From NCBI GenBank assembly GCA_030599435.1, contig JAUVNZ010000080.1, forward strand, positions 1 to 7,081: a stretch of DNA of 7,081 nt, given 5' to 3'. Shown here piece after piece: positions 1 to 5,787 of this stretch; position 1 is the stretch's first letter; each line of letters begins with the position of its first letter. The notes under the pieces were generated by a model. That model was not told where the DNA came from, did no database searches, and saw only the letters and a program-made list of their open reading frames with translations. The translations under genes and the position numbers were made by a program. This DNA comes from Gammaproteobacteria bacterium. GTDB lineage: Bacteria; Pseudomonadota; Gammaproteobacteria; SZUA-152.

Positions 1-176
1 ACCTATATATTTAAGTGCTGGCCTGTATGAATAATTAAGTGTCAGTAGCGATGCTGATTTAACCTAATAGCTACAAATTATGGCATTATTGAGTTGGCCG
101 TAGAGTTGAGCACCTGAATACAGGTAATAAATTTATCCCCGTCAATAGTTATACTAATGAAACACCATGCTCCTCA

Positions 177-200
177 GGTTGTCATAAATATGGGTTGTCA
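177..200 (+). repeat. Direct repeat GGTTGTCA x2 upstream of the tlpA-like gene
   Basis: The octamer GGTTGTCA occurs at 177-184 and again at 193-200, a 16-bp period, in the AT-rich leader of the first thioredoxin gene. Two half-sites spaced by about one and a half helical turns could bind a dimeric regulator, but no regulator family is recognised and the repeat could be chance. The rest of 1-221 contains no convincing ORF. It holds a short perfect hairpin (ACCTG at 112-116, CAGGT at 121-125) and a -10-like TATACT at 150-155 without a good -35 at the expected distance. Confidence 0.3.
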
Positions 201-230
201 CAAATTGGTAGTATTCAGCACATGAAAATG

Positions 231-236
231 AGTAGG
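231..236 (+). promoter_or_regulatory. Possible ribosome binding site choosing the start at 246
   Basis: AGTAGG lies 9 nt before the ATG at 246 and is the best Shine-Dalgarno-like match among the candidate starts of the first thioredoxin gene (TTG 195, ATG 222, ATG 228, ATG 246). The match is only moderate, so the start remains open. Confidence 0.35.
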
Positions 237-245
237 TCTAAACAA

Positions 246-755
246 ATGAAAATTTTATCTATATCCAGTCGCCTGTTTTTAAATCGTCTGTTTTACGGGT
301 CGATGTTTGCCTCACTGTTGGTATTCAGCTTTAGTGTACAGGCAGAACCCGCAGAATTTATTTTGCCGGATATGAAAGATAAGCAGCACAAATTGTCTGA
401 TTATCGGGGTAAATGGGTAGTCGTTAATTATTGGGCAACCTGGTGTCCTCCCTGTTTGACGGAGATACCCGAGTTGGTGGATTTTCATGAGGACCATAAA
501 GATAAAAATGCCGTTGTCCTTGGTGTAAATTTTGAAGATATAGGCCTTGAGGGGCTTAAACACTTTAGTGAAGAATACTTTATGAATTATCCAGTACTGC
601 GCACTAAACCGGGCGCATCTTCAGCGCTTGGAGTGATTCCAGGTTTGCCAACAACCTATCTAGTTTCTCCAAAGGGTGAAATTATTGCCCGTCAGGTGGG
701 TCCGGTGACAGCAAAATTGATTACCGAGTTTATTAACCAGCAATCTACAGAATAA
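246..755 (+). CDS. TlpA/ResA-like periplasmic thiol-disulfide oxidoreductase
   Basis: This is a thioredoxin-fold protein of the TlpA/ResA/DsbE type, expected to act in the periplasm, probably keeping target cysteines reduced. From the ATG at 246 it is 169 aa. A basic N-terminus and hydrophobic stretch end near residue 33 (...FSFSVQA|EPAEF), giving a signal peptide or anchor. The active site WCPPC follows a hydrophobic strand (NYWATWCPPC, Cys 67 and 70), and the cis-proline loop is GLPTTYLV (Pro 135). The CPPC dipeptide and the AhpC/TSA-like opening (F-LPDM--K-H-LSDYRGK) are typical of TlpA-like reductants. In-frame starts at 195 (TTG), 222 and 228 would lengthen the n-region by up to 17 residues; 246 has the best ribosome site. 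It opens a run of co-directional genes, with 51 nt to the next one. The family is clear; the partner protein (for example cytochrome c maturation or another substrate) cannot be read from the sequence. Confidence 0.9.
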   Translation: MKILSISSRLFLNRLFYGSMFASLLVFSFSVQAEPAEFILPDMKDKQHKLSDYRGKWVVVNYWATWCPPCLTEIPELVDFHEDHKDKNAVVLGVNFEDIGLEGLKHFSEEYFMNYPVLRTKPGASSALGVIPGLPTTYLVSPKGEIIARQVGPVTAKLITEFINQQSTE

Positions 756-806
756 GTTTCGCTTTCAGAAAAGGAATTTTTTACTTTTCTTTACGAGCAC
801 ATATTC

Positions 807-1358
807 ATGAATACACACCGCTTCTCATTCGTTATTTTTCTTGTTTTATTTTTATCTAGCCAGGTTGCAGTAGCCGCCATTGGGCGTGATCCCTACGTCT
901 ATTTCTTTAATGAATCCTGGGGTAACTATCAGGAAGAACTGGTTAAGGCGAAACAAGAAGGTAAAAAGGGAGTTTTATTGTTTTTTGAAATGGATGAGTG
1001 CCCGTGGTGTCAGCGCATGAAGCGAACAGTTCTTAATCAACCAAAGGTGCAAGAATATTTCCGGAAACATTTCCTGAACTTCAGTATTGATATTGAGGGT
1101 GATGTGGGAATAGTAGATTTCAAAGGCACATCATTTACCCAAAAGGAATTTGCAGAGAAAATTAATCGTGTGCGGGCCACACCCGTATTTGCTATTTATG
1201 ACCTTGAAGGCAATCAGGTGGTTCGATTTACAGGTGCTACCTCTAATGTGGATGAATTTATGTGGTTAGGCGAATTTTATCTCGATGGCCATTATAAAAA
1301 GACAAACTTTACAAAATTCAAACGGCAAAAGAAAAGGGCTTCACGGCAGGGTAAATGA
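807..1358 (+). CDS. SoxW-like exported thioredoxin-fold protein (CPWC)
   Basis: This 183-aa protein has a signal peptide (hydrophobic residues 7-21, cleavage near VAVA/A at 23-24) and a thioredoxin-like domain with the motif DECPWCQRM (Cys 65 and 68) and a cis-proline loop ATPVFAIYD (Pro 126). An active-site segment FFEMDECPWC followed by a helix with 'RTVLNQPKVQEYFRKHF' resembles the thioredoxin_2/SoxW group, periplasmic disulfide reductases. The insert between the active site and the cis-Pro (about residues 95-120) is also typical of that group. The last 20 residues are strongly basic (10 Lys/Arg in 164-183), which is unusual for the fold. Its stop overlaps the next start as ATGA, implying translational coupling with the TolC-family gene. 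The Shine-Dalgarno is weak (GAG at 795-797). The physiological substrate is unknown. Confidence 0.87.
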   Translation: MNTHRFSFVIFLVLFLSSQVAVAAIGRDPYVYFFNESWGNYQEELVKAKQEGKKGVLLFFEMDECPWCQRMKRTVLNQPKVQEYFRKHFLNFSIDIEGDVGIVDFKGTSFTQKEFAEKINRVRATPVFAIYDLEGNQVVRFTGATSNVDEFMWLGEFYLDGHYKKTNFTKFKRQKKRASRQGK

Positions 1359-2692
1359 GTTTGCTCAAAAGGTTTGGCTTATATCTTAGTATTTTGTCAT
1401 TAGGATATTCTCCTTTTAATAGCTTTTCGGCTGAAAATGAACCTTTACCCAAAGTGCTTACACTTGAGCTTGCGCTGAAGAAAGCTTCTGGTGATCATCC
1501 TTATTTGCAAATCGTACGTGCCGATGTGGAAAAGGCGCGTGCTGAACTACTTTCCGTTGAAGCATTTTCAGGATTGGACAGCAGGATATCGGGCCGGCTT
1601 CGTTGGGTGGATCCGCCCGTAATAGCTTATGACCAGGATCAGGGTGATCACAAACTAAGCCTATTCGCTAATAAGCGGCTCTATGACTTTGGTTATTCGG
1701 CATCCTTGCACGAGGCAGCTGAAGCTGGTGTTGCCAGTAAAGAATATTTATATCTCCATGCGCTCAATAAACATCGTATTGCCATCATGGCTGCATATTT
1801 TGATGTGCTGTTGGCGGACTTGATAAACACGCGTGACCATGAAGAAATGACTATGGCTTTTCTTCAGGCTGATAAGGCTAAGGATCGTAATGAACTAGGC
1901 ATGTTATCAGATATAGATTTATTGGAACTGCAGAGTATTTCTCAGGCCAAGCTTGTACTGTTCCGTAGAAGTGGTTTCTTACAGCACTCAACCCGCACCA
2001 ATCTTGCCAATATCCTGAATACTCCAGGCAATCCTCATGCGGATATTGAATCACCTGAGCTGGAAAGTAATAACAGAAAAATTCCTGATGACGTGGAGGG
2101 GTGGATAAGTATAGTAGAAAAACAAAATCCATTGCTGTTAGCCCTGCAGGCAAAAGTGTTAGCGGCACATCAACGTTTGGCATCTGCGCGCGGGACAACA
2201 AATCCTGTATTTACTGGTCAAGTGGAGGTTTCAAGATACGCCCGAGAAGCAGGTGGTTACGATAACTGGCGAGCTGGCGTTACTTTGGATTTACCATTAA
2301 ATACGAGTGGTAAGTCTAAAGCGGTAATCACAAAATACCGGGCAAAACTGCTAAAAGCCAAGGCCGAGCTAGAGCAGCAAGGACGGCAGGTGCGCCAGAC
2401 GCTATTGGAATTATTGGATGAATTAAAGACTCTGCATGTTGAACGAGAAAGTGTTCAGGCCTTAATGGATTACCGTGACCTGTATTTGGATCGCAGTCGT
2501 GCAATTTACCAGATGGAGGTGAAGTCGGATCTGGGAGATGCTGAAGCTAAAATTTCTGATGCAATATTAAAGACGATGCAAAATAAATTTTCTATTGCCT
2601 TGGCCTGGGTGCGGATTGAGGCGTTGTTGGGTTTGGAAGTCTATGGTGGTAATGAGTTGAATGCGTTTACTGAACAGGAGGCAAAACCATGA
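1355..2692 (+). CDS. TolC-family outer-membrane efflux protein
   Basis: This 445-aa protein has a signal peptide (residues 1-26, ...SFSA|ENEP) and the two-repeat layout of outer-membrane efflux proteins. Repeat one runs from about 35 to 230: helix starting LTLELALKKA, beta strands around 75-110 ending RLYDFGYSA, long helices, and the conserved turn GMLSDIDLLELQ (182-193). Repeat two runs from about 250 to 430: NPLLLALQAKV helix, beta strands around 285-315 ending VTLDLPL, coiled-coil helices, and a second turn VKSDLGDAEAKISDA. Length is normal for the family. Three such chains would form the trimeric channel-tunnel through which an inner-membrane pump and adaptor expel substrates. The start ATG at 1355 overlaps the preceding stop, and the gene's TGA overlaps the adaptor start, so the three genes are almost certainly co-translated. 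Substrate is not predictable; divergence from TolC itself is large. Confidence 0.93.
   Translation: MSLLKRFGLYLSILSLGYSPFNSFSAENEPLPKVLTLELALKKASGDHPYLQIVRADVEKARAELLSVEAFSGLDSRISGRLRWVDPPVIAYDQDQGDHKLSLFANKRLYDFGYSASLHEAAEAGVASKEYLYLHALNKHRIAIMAAYFDVLLADLINTRDHEEMTMAFLQADKAKDRNELGMLSDIDLLELQSISQAKLVLFRRSGFLQHSTRTNLANILNTPGNPHADIESPELESNNRKIPDDVEGWISIVEKQNPLLLALQAKVLAAHQRLASARGTTNPVFTGQVEVSRYAREAGGYDNWRAGVTLDLPLNTSGKSKAVITKYRAKLLKAKAELEQQGRQVRQTLLELLDELKTLHVERESVQALMDYRDLYLDRSRAIYQMEVKSDLGDAEAKISDAILKTMQNKFSIALAWVRIEALLGLEVYGGNELNAFTEQEAKP
2676..2681 (+). promoter_or_regulatory. Strong ribosome binding site of the adaptor gene
   Basis: A perfect AGGAGG lies inside the end of the TolC-family gene, 7 nt before the ATG at 2689. 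It is the best Shine-Dalgarno in the plus-strand block and supports this start. It may raise adaptor output above that of the upstream genes. Confidence 0.75.
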
Positions 2693-3480
2693 ATGTGGCT
2701 TTGTTAAACTTAAAGAGTGTGCGGTCATTGACCATGCTTATTGTGGTGTTGTTGAGTGTACTAACTGCATCATCCTTATTGGCAGAAGAGTTGGATGCAG
2801 TATTACAATGGCAGCGTACGGTTCCCATGAGCACACCTGTGTCGGGTGTTGTGGTAGAGGTTGATGCGCAAGTTGGTAAACGCGTTGAGAAAGGACAACT
2901 TTTATTGAGACTGGATGATCGAGCACGGCGTGCCCAGGTTGGTGCGCTTAAGGCAGCTTCAAAAAGCGCAGAAAATAACCGTGACGAATCAAAGCGTGAG
3001 CTGGAAAGGACCCAGGAATTGTATGATCGTACATTGATCTCAGATCACGAGCTTGAGCTGGCTAAAATTCAGCGGGATGATGGAGAAGCTCAATATCGAG
3101 GGTCTCTAGCCGCTCTTGCGCAGGCAGAGCAAGATCTGCAATACAGTACGGTGCGTGCACCTTTTTCTGCCTGGATAACACAACGCAATGTCGAAATCGG
3201 ACAGACAATTGTTAGTGAATTACAGGCGGAGCCGCTCGTGGTGTTAGTAGATGCAGCCCATATGGTTGCGAGATCACAAATTTCTGGTGATAAGGCTGCT
3301 AATCTGAAAATTGGAATCAAGGCTAAAGTTATCGTTGGAAAGGTGGTTTACCAGGGAGAAGTGAGCCATATTGCTTTGAGTTCGAAGGAGGGAGCGACAG
3401 ATCAGTATATTGTTGATGTGTCGTTTGAAGTCGGGGAAAAGACATACCGGGCCGGTCAGTCGGCTAAAGTGAGATTTTAA
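2689..3480 (+). CDS. Short periplasmic adaptor subunit (RND-type MFP / HlyD-like)
   Basis: This adaptor bridges an inner-membrane transporter to a TolC-type channel. In its 263 aa I see a hydrophobic leader (residues 15-32, likely cleaved near LLA/E), a first lipoyl half (PVSGVVVEVDAQVGKRVEKG, then QLLLRLDD, 50-77), an alpha-hairpin (about 80-150, helices rich in E/K/R/Q with YDRTLISDHELELAK at the tip), the second lipoyl half (STVRAPFSAWITQRNVEIGQTI) and a beta-barrel segment (about 183-263, including GIKAKVIVG and YRAGQSAKVRF). It ends where the barrel ends, so the C-terminal membrane-proximal domain seen in AcrA-like adaptors (usually 350-400 aa) seems absent or minimal. It overlaps the TolC-family stop as ATGA. 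No pump gene follows. The family is clear; substrate and partner pump are not. Confidence 0.9.
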   Translation: MNVALLNLKSVRSLTMLIVVLLSVLTASSLLAEELDAVLQWQRTVPMSTPVSGVVVEVDAQVGKRVEKGQLLLRLDDRARRAQVGALKAASKSAENNRDESKRELERTQELYDRTLISDHELELAKIQRDDGEAQYRGSLAALAQAEQDLQYSTVRAPFSAWITQRNVEIGQTIVSELQAEPLVVLVDAAHMVARSQISGDKAANLKIGIKAKVIVGKVVYQGEVSHIALSSKEGATDQYIVDVSFEVGEKTYRAGQSAKVRF

Positions 3481-3483
3481 AAA

Positions 3484-3750
3484 ATGATATGCATGCATTG
3501 TTATGTTTCAGGACGAGTACAAGGAGTTTTTTTTCGCTCATCAGCACGACATGAAGCGGAGCGGTTAGGTATTACTGGTTATGCGCGCAATCTGCCAGAT
3601 GGGCGTCTTGAGGTTTTGGCCTGTGGTTCAAAGGGGCAGGTAGATGATTTCTGTGCCTGGTTGTCTCAGGGGCCTGCGAATGCCGAGGTCAGCAATGTTT
3701 CCTGTCAACCCATTGATACAATCCCGCCAGGTATTTTTTCTGTCGATTGA
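3484..3750 (+). CDS. acyP: Acylphosphatase
   Basis: This 88-aa cytosolic enzyme hydrolyses carboxyl-phosphate bonds such as those of acetyl phosphate or carbamoyl phosphate. The signature GRVQGVFFR (residues 10-18) supplies the phosphate loop and catalytic Arg18. The second signature GYARNLPDGRLEV contains catalytic Asn36. Length and the alpha/beta acylphosphatase pattern are standard. It begins 3 nt after the adaptor stop and ends one base into the cupin start (TGATG), so it is probably transcribed with both. A weak GTGAGA at 3469-3474 could serve as ribosome site; an alternative ATG at 3493 would remove three residues ahead of the first strand. The link to the exported proteins upstream is likely only positional. 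The last residues (IPPGIFSVD) form the usual terminal strand. Confidence 0.93.
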   Translation: MICMHCYVSGRVQGVFFRSSARHEAERLGITGYARNLPDGRLEVLACGSKGQVDDFCAWLSQGPANAEVSNVSCQPIDTIPPGIFSVD

Positions 3751-4127
3751 TGAAAACAAAACACGACGAAATTAAAAAGTTTGTTACAAAAGATGGATCC
3801 ATTATTCGTGAGCTTATGCATCCTGACGAACATGGCAGTACAAATCATTGCGTGAAAAATCAAAGTCTTGCGGAAGCTACAGTACCCGTTGGTGTAGCCA
3901 CAGTGTTACACAAACATACGCTCACTGAGGAGCTATATCATATTACCTCAGGCAAGGGTCTTATGACTCTGGATGTAAAACAGTTTGACGTTTCAGTGGG
4001 TGATACGATATGCATATCGCCGGGAACAGCTCATTGCATTAAAAATACAGGAAATAATGATTTGAAAATACTGTGTTGCTGTTCGCCGGCTTATTCACAT
4101 GATGATACAATACTGATAGGTTGTTAA
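3750..4127 (+). CDS. Small single-domain cupin protein
   Basis: This 125-aa cytosolic protein has one cupin barrel. Motif 1 is G48-X5-HKH-X4-E61-X6-G68 and motif 2 is G84...PGTAH95-X3-N99, so the four usual metal ligands (His54, His56, Glu61, His95) are all present and a divalent metal is likely. It resembles the mannose-6-phosphate-isomerase-like small cupins, whose functions vary widely (sugar isomerisation, dioxygenation, or binding only), so no reaction is assigned. A Cys-rich patch follows the barrel (CCC at 109-111) and the protein ends in Cys. The ATG at 3750 shares its A with the acylphosphatase TGA; an upstream in-frame TTG at 3747 is less likely. No clear Shine-Dalgarno is seen, which fits translational coupling. 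Confidence 0.85.
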   Translation: MKTKHDEIKKFVTKDGSIIRELMHPDEHGSTNHCVKNQSLAEATVPVGVATVLHKHTLTEELYHITSGKGLMTLDVKQFDVSVGDTICISPGTAHCIKNTGNNDLKILCCCSPAYSHDDTILIGC

Positions 4128-4146
4128 TCGTGTTAATTACTAATTA

Positions 4147-4193
4147 TTAAACACCAAGCCCTCGGCTTATGAATCCCAGAGCTTAGTGTTTAA
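4147..4193. terminator. Inverted repeat between convergent genes, possible bidirectional terminator
   Basis: TTAAACACCAAGC (4147-4159) and GCTTAGTGTTTAA (4181-4193) pair over 13 positions with one mismatch, leaving a 21-nt loop. Inside it AAGCC-CTC-GGCTT (4156-4168) forms an alternative compact stem. It sits midway between the cupin stop and the stop of the opposite-strand lipoprotein, where a shared terminator is expected. There is no clean T-run on either side, only AT-rich sequence, so intrinsic termination is plausible but unproven. The rest of 4128-4233 shows no gene. Confidence 0.4.
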
Positions 4194-4233
4194 GATAAAA
4201 TATTAAACTGGTTGACGGACTTGTTATAAGTAT

Positions 4234-5109
4234 TTAGCGTAACCACCCGCCATCGCGTCTTTCACTTTCTCTATCTTCATCTCTATCTCTTTTTCTTTCA
4301 TAGTTTTCATCATCATCGTGGCGATCTTTTTTCTTATGTTTCTTTCTTTCGCCTCGTCCTTCATAATTATCTCTTCTTCGTTTGTCGCGTTTTCCATTGC
4401 TTTTGTGGTCACCGTGTTTTCTACGATATTCGCGACTTTCACGGTGTTCTTTCCTGTATCGTTTATTAATATTTTTGAAAAAACCTTTTTTATTGTGTTT
4501 TCTAGCTTTCCTTAATTTGTGTGGGACGTGCCTGTCTTTAGCGCGGAGCCATCTTCCATCGCGCCTATCAGCATGATGCCAGTTGCCATCGTAAAAACGC
4601 ATGTAATTGTTATTGAAGAAGAACAGATCATCAAAACCAAGAACAATGTATGCACCTATTCCACTATCAAACACGAGATCGACGCCATGATCATGACGAT
4701 ATCGGTGGCCATGGGCCGGTGCATGAGGAGGCGGCGAATTCCTGTGATGTCTATTGTAGCGTCTGTGATTCCGTAATCTGTCCGGAATATGGCGATGCTC
4801 GGCATCGTACCATGTGCCGTTCAGGCTGCTTGTTATTTGCCAGCTGCCAGCATAAAAACGAAGGTAGACATCGTTGGAGAAATAAATACCGTCATAACCC
4901 AGCACCACATACGCGCCAAAATCAGTATCGTATTCCAGGTTATGACCATAGTAATCATGTCGGTGACCATGCCTTGGATTATGTGGAGGGTAAACGTGCT
5001 GGCTATGTGTGACGGTAGAGTGTGTACCGACGGGAATAACTGCTACCGTTCTGCAGCCTGCGAATAATGTTATTGAAAGTAATGCTATTAAGAGGGCTGA
5101 ACGTTTCAT
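4234..5109 (-). CDS. Predicted lipoprotein with duplicated His/aromatic unit and long charged tail
   Basis: I do not recognise a named family. The 291-aa product begins with a lipoprotein-like signal (MKRSALLIALLSITLFAGC, Cys19; -3 is Phe, an imperfect lipobox). Arg follows the Cys, so outer-membrane sorting would be expected. Two copies of an approximately 87-residue unit follow. Each has a His-rich opening (PPH.P.HGHR at 41-50 and 127-136), a strand-like core (GAYVVLGYD 65-73; GAYIVLGFD 152-160), an RFY.G.W motif (84-90; 171-177), a G.W motif (98-100; 185-187) and H[IV]P..LR. By hand alignment 27 of 62 core positions are identical. Residues 209-291 are dominated by Lys, Arg, Glu, Asp and His, ending GGWLR. 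The ATG at 5109 has GAGG 5 nt upstream; a GTG at 5148 would add 13 residues that spoil the signal. Envelope structural or metal/polyanion binding roles are guesses. It lies 64 nt after the transglycosylase. Confidence 0.8.
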   Translation of the reverse strand: MKRSALLIALLSITLFAGCRTVAVIPVGTHSTVTHSQHVYPPHNPRHGHRHDYYGHNLEYDTDFGAYVVLGYDGIYFSNDVYLRFYAGSWQITSSLNGTWYDAEHRHIPDRLRNHRRYNRHHRNSPPPHAPAHGHRYRHDHGVDLVFDSGIGAYIVLGFDDLFFFNNNYMRFYDGNWHHADRRDGRWLRAKDRHVPHKLRKARKHNKKGFFKNINKRYRKEHRESREYRRKHGDHKSNGKRDKRRRDNYEGRGERKKHKKKDRHDDDENYERKRDRDEDRESERRDGGWLR

Positions 5110-5114
5110 GAGAA

Positions 5115-5118
5115 CCTC
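5115..5118 (-). promoter_or_regulatory. Ribosome binding site deciding the lipoprotein start
   Basis: On the minus strand GTGAGG precedes the ATG at 5109, with GAGG 5 nt from it. This favours the ATG over the upstream GTG at 5148. Confidence 0.5.
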
Positions 5119-5134
5119 ACGTTTTTTGAATAGG

Positions 5135-5144
5135 TAATATATTA
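5135..5144 (-). promoter_or_regulatory. TA-rich palindrome in the lipoprotein leader, possible -10 region
   Basis: TAATATATTA is a perfect 10-bp palindrome in the 64-nt gap between the transglycosylase and the lipoprotein. It could supply a -10 element for a separate lipoprotein promoter. No convincing -35 is visible at the right distance, so the lipoprotein may instead be read through from proS and the transglycosylase. Confidence 0.2.
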
Positions 5145-5173
5145 ACACTTACTTTGAGCGTAGCTGATAAACC

Positions 5174-5779
5174 TTAACGTGACCTGAACCAGCGCTTGCG
5201 CAAGGTATCAAAAACCCGATTGGGATACCACACCTTGCCCAGACTACCGTTATAACGGGCCAGTGCGCGTTGGAAATCACCTTTTTCCCTTTCAAGATAG
5301 TGTTTGAGTATGGTGCAGCCAAAACGCAGGTTAGTGCGGGCGTTGAAGAGGTTGTCACCGGCCTGTGGGATTTCTTTGAGCCAAAAGGGCATTATTTGCA
5401 TCAAGCCCTGTGCACCGGCGCTTGAGATGGCCCAGCGATTGAAGTTACTTTCCACATTAATGACCGCCAAAACCAGTTCCGGTGCCAGGCCGACCTTGTT
5501 GGCTTCGTAGTGGATATTTTTCAGCAGTTCCAGTCGTTTGATGTCATCTGGCATGCGAGATTTGAGTCGGGTGGACATATCTAAAAGCCAGACTTCGGCA
5601 TCGAAACGGTCTTCAAAGCTGTCAGATTCACCGATTGTTTTTAGCAACAGGCCGCGGAGTTCGTTGTCTGGTTTTTCCAGTGTGGCAGCCGAAACCTGGC
5701 CTGTTGCTGCCACTATTATAAAAAATGGCAGCAGTATAATAAGGCGAAAAAGAGCATAAAAATGGCGCAAACTAAACAT
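5174..5779 (-). CDS. Small SLT-domain lytic transglycosylase
   Basis: This exported enzyme cleaves the MurNAc-GlcNAc bond of peptidoglycan, forming 1,6-anhydro ends. The 201-aa protein has a signal peptide (hydrophobic 12-25, cleavage near VSA at 29-31), a short linker region, and an SLT (goose-lysozyme-like) domain from about 88 to 190. Catalytic Glu110 lies in VINVESNFN, followed by the signature SSAGAQGLMQIMP (119-131), N-ARTNLRFGCTILKHYL (147-161) and ALARYNGS (172-179). No LysM or other wall-binding domain is present and there is no lipobox. The gene starts 5 nt after the proS stop and is probably co-transcribed with it. Its Shine-Dalgarno (TAAGGGG) overlaps the proS stop and lies only about 1-3 nt from the ATG at 5779, so a TTG three codons later is a possible alternative start. 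Confidence 0.92.
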   Translation of the reverse strand: MFSLRHFYALFRLIILLPFFIIVAATGQVSAATLEKPDNELRGLLLKTIGESDSFEDRFDAEVWLLDMSTRLKSRMPDDIKRLELLKNIHYEANKVGLAPELVLAVINVESNFNRWAISSAGAQGLMQIMPFWLKEIPQAGDNLFNARTNLRFGCTILKHYLEREKGDFQRALARYNGSLGKVWYPNRVFDTLRKRWFRSR

Positions 5780-5780
5780 A

Positions 5781-5787
5781 CCCCTTA
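5781..5787 (-). promoter_or_regulatory. Shine-Dalgarno overlapping the proS stop
   Basis: On the minus strand TAAGGGG contains the proS stop codon TAA and the putative ribosome site of the transglycosylase. Spacing to the ATG at 5779 is unusually short, which suggests coupling by terminating ribosomes or a start at the TTG at 5770. Confidence 0.4.

Noticed and set aside
112..125. Small hairpin ACCTG-AATA-CAGGT as a terminator of an upstream gene
   Set aside because: The stem is only 5 bp and no T-run follows; no upstream gene is visible in the window.
756..806. Possible terminator between the two thioredoxin genes
   Set aside because: T-rich sequence is present but no stable hairpin precedes it, so co-transcription is more likely.
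1878..2201. 107-aa minus-strand ORF inside the TolC-family gene
   Set aside because: The plus-strand TolC-family protein explains this stretch fully; the antisense product shows no family signature.
3489..3498. ATGCATGCAT palindrome at the acylphosphatase start
   Set aside because: It falls within coding sequence, is short, and has no sign of regulatory function.
4224..4442. Minus-strand frame encoding a Lys/Glu/Met-rich 72-aa peptide
   Set aside because: It overlaps the lipoprotein's charged tail in another frame and its composition simply reflects the purine-rich strand.
4318..5067. Several plus-strand ORFs antisense to the lipoprotein
   Set aside because: They have no domain pattern or ribosome sites and arise from the biased codons of the lipoprotein on the other strand.
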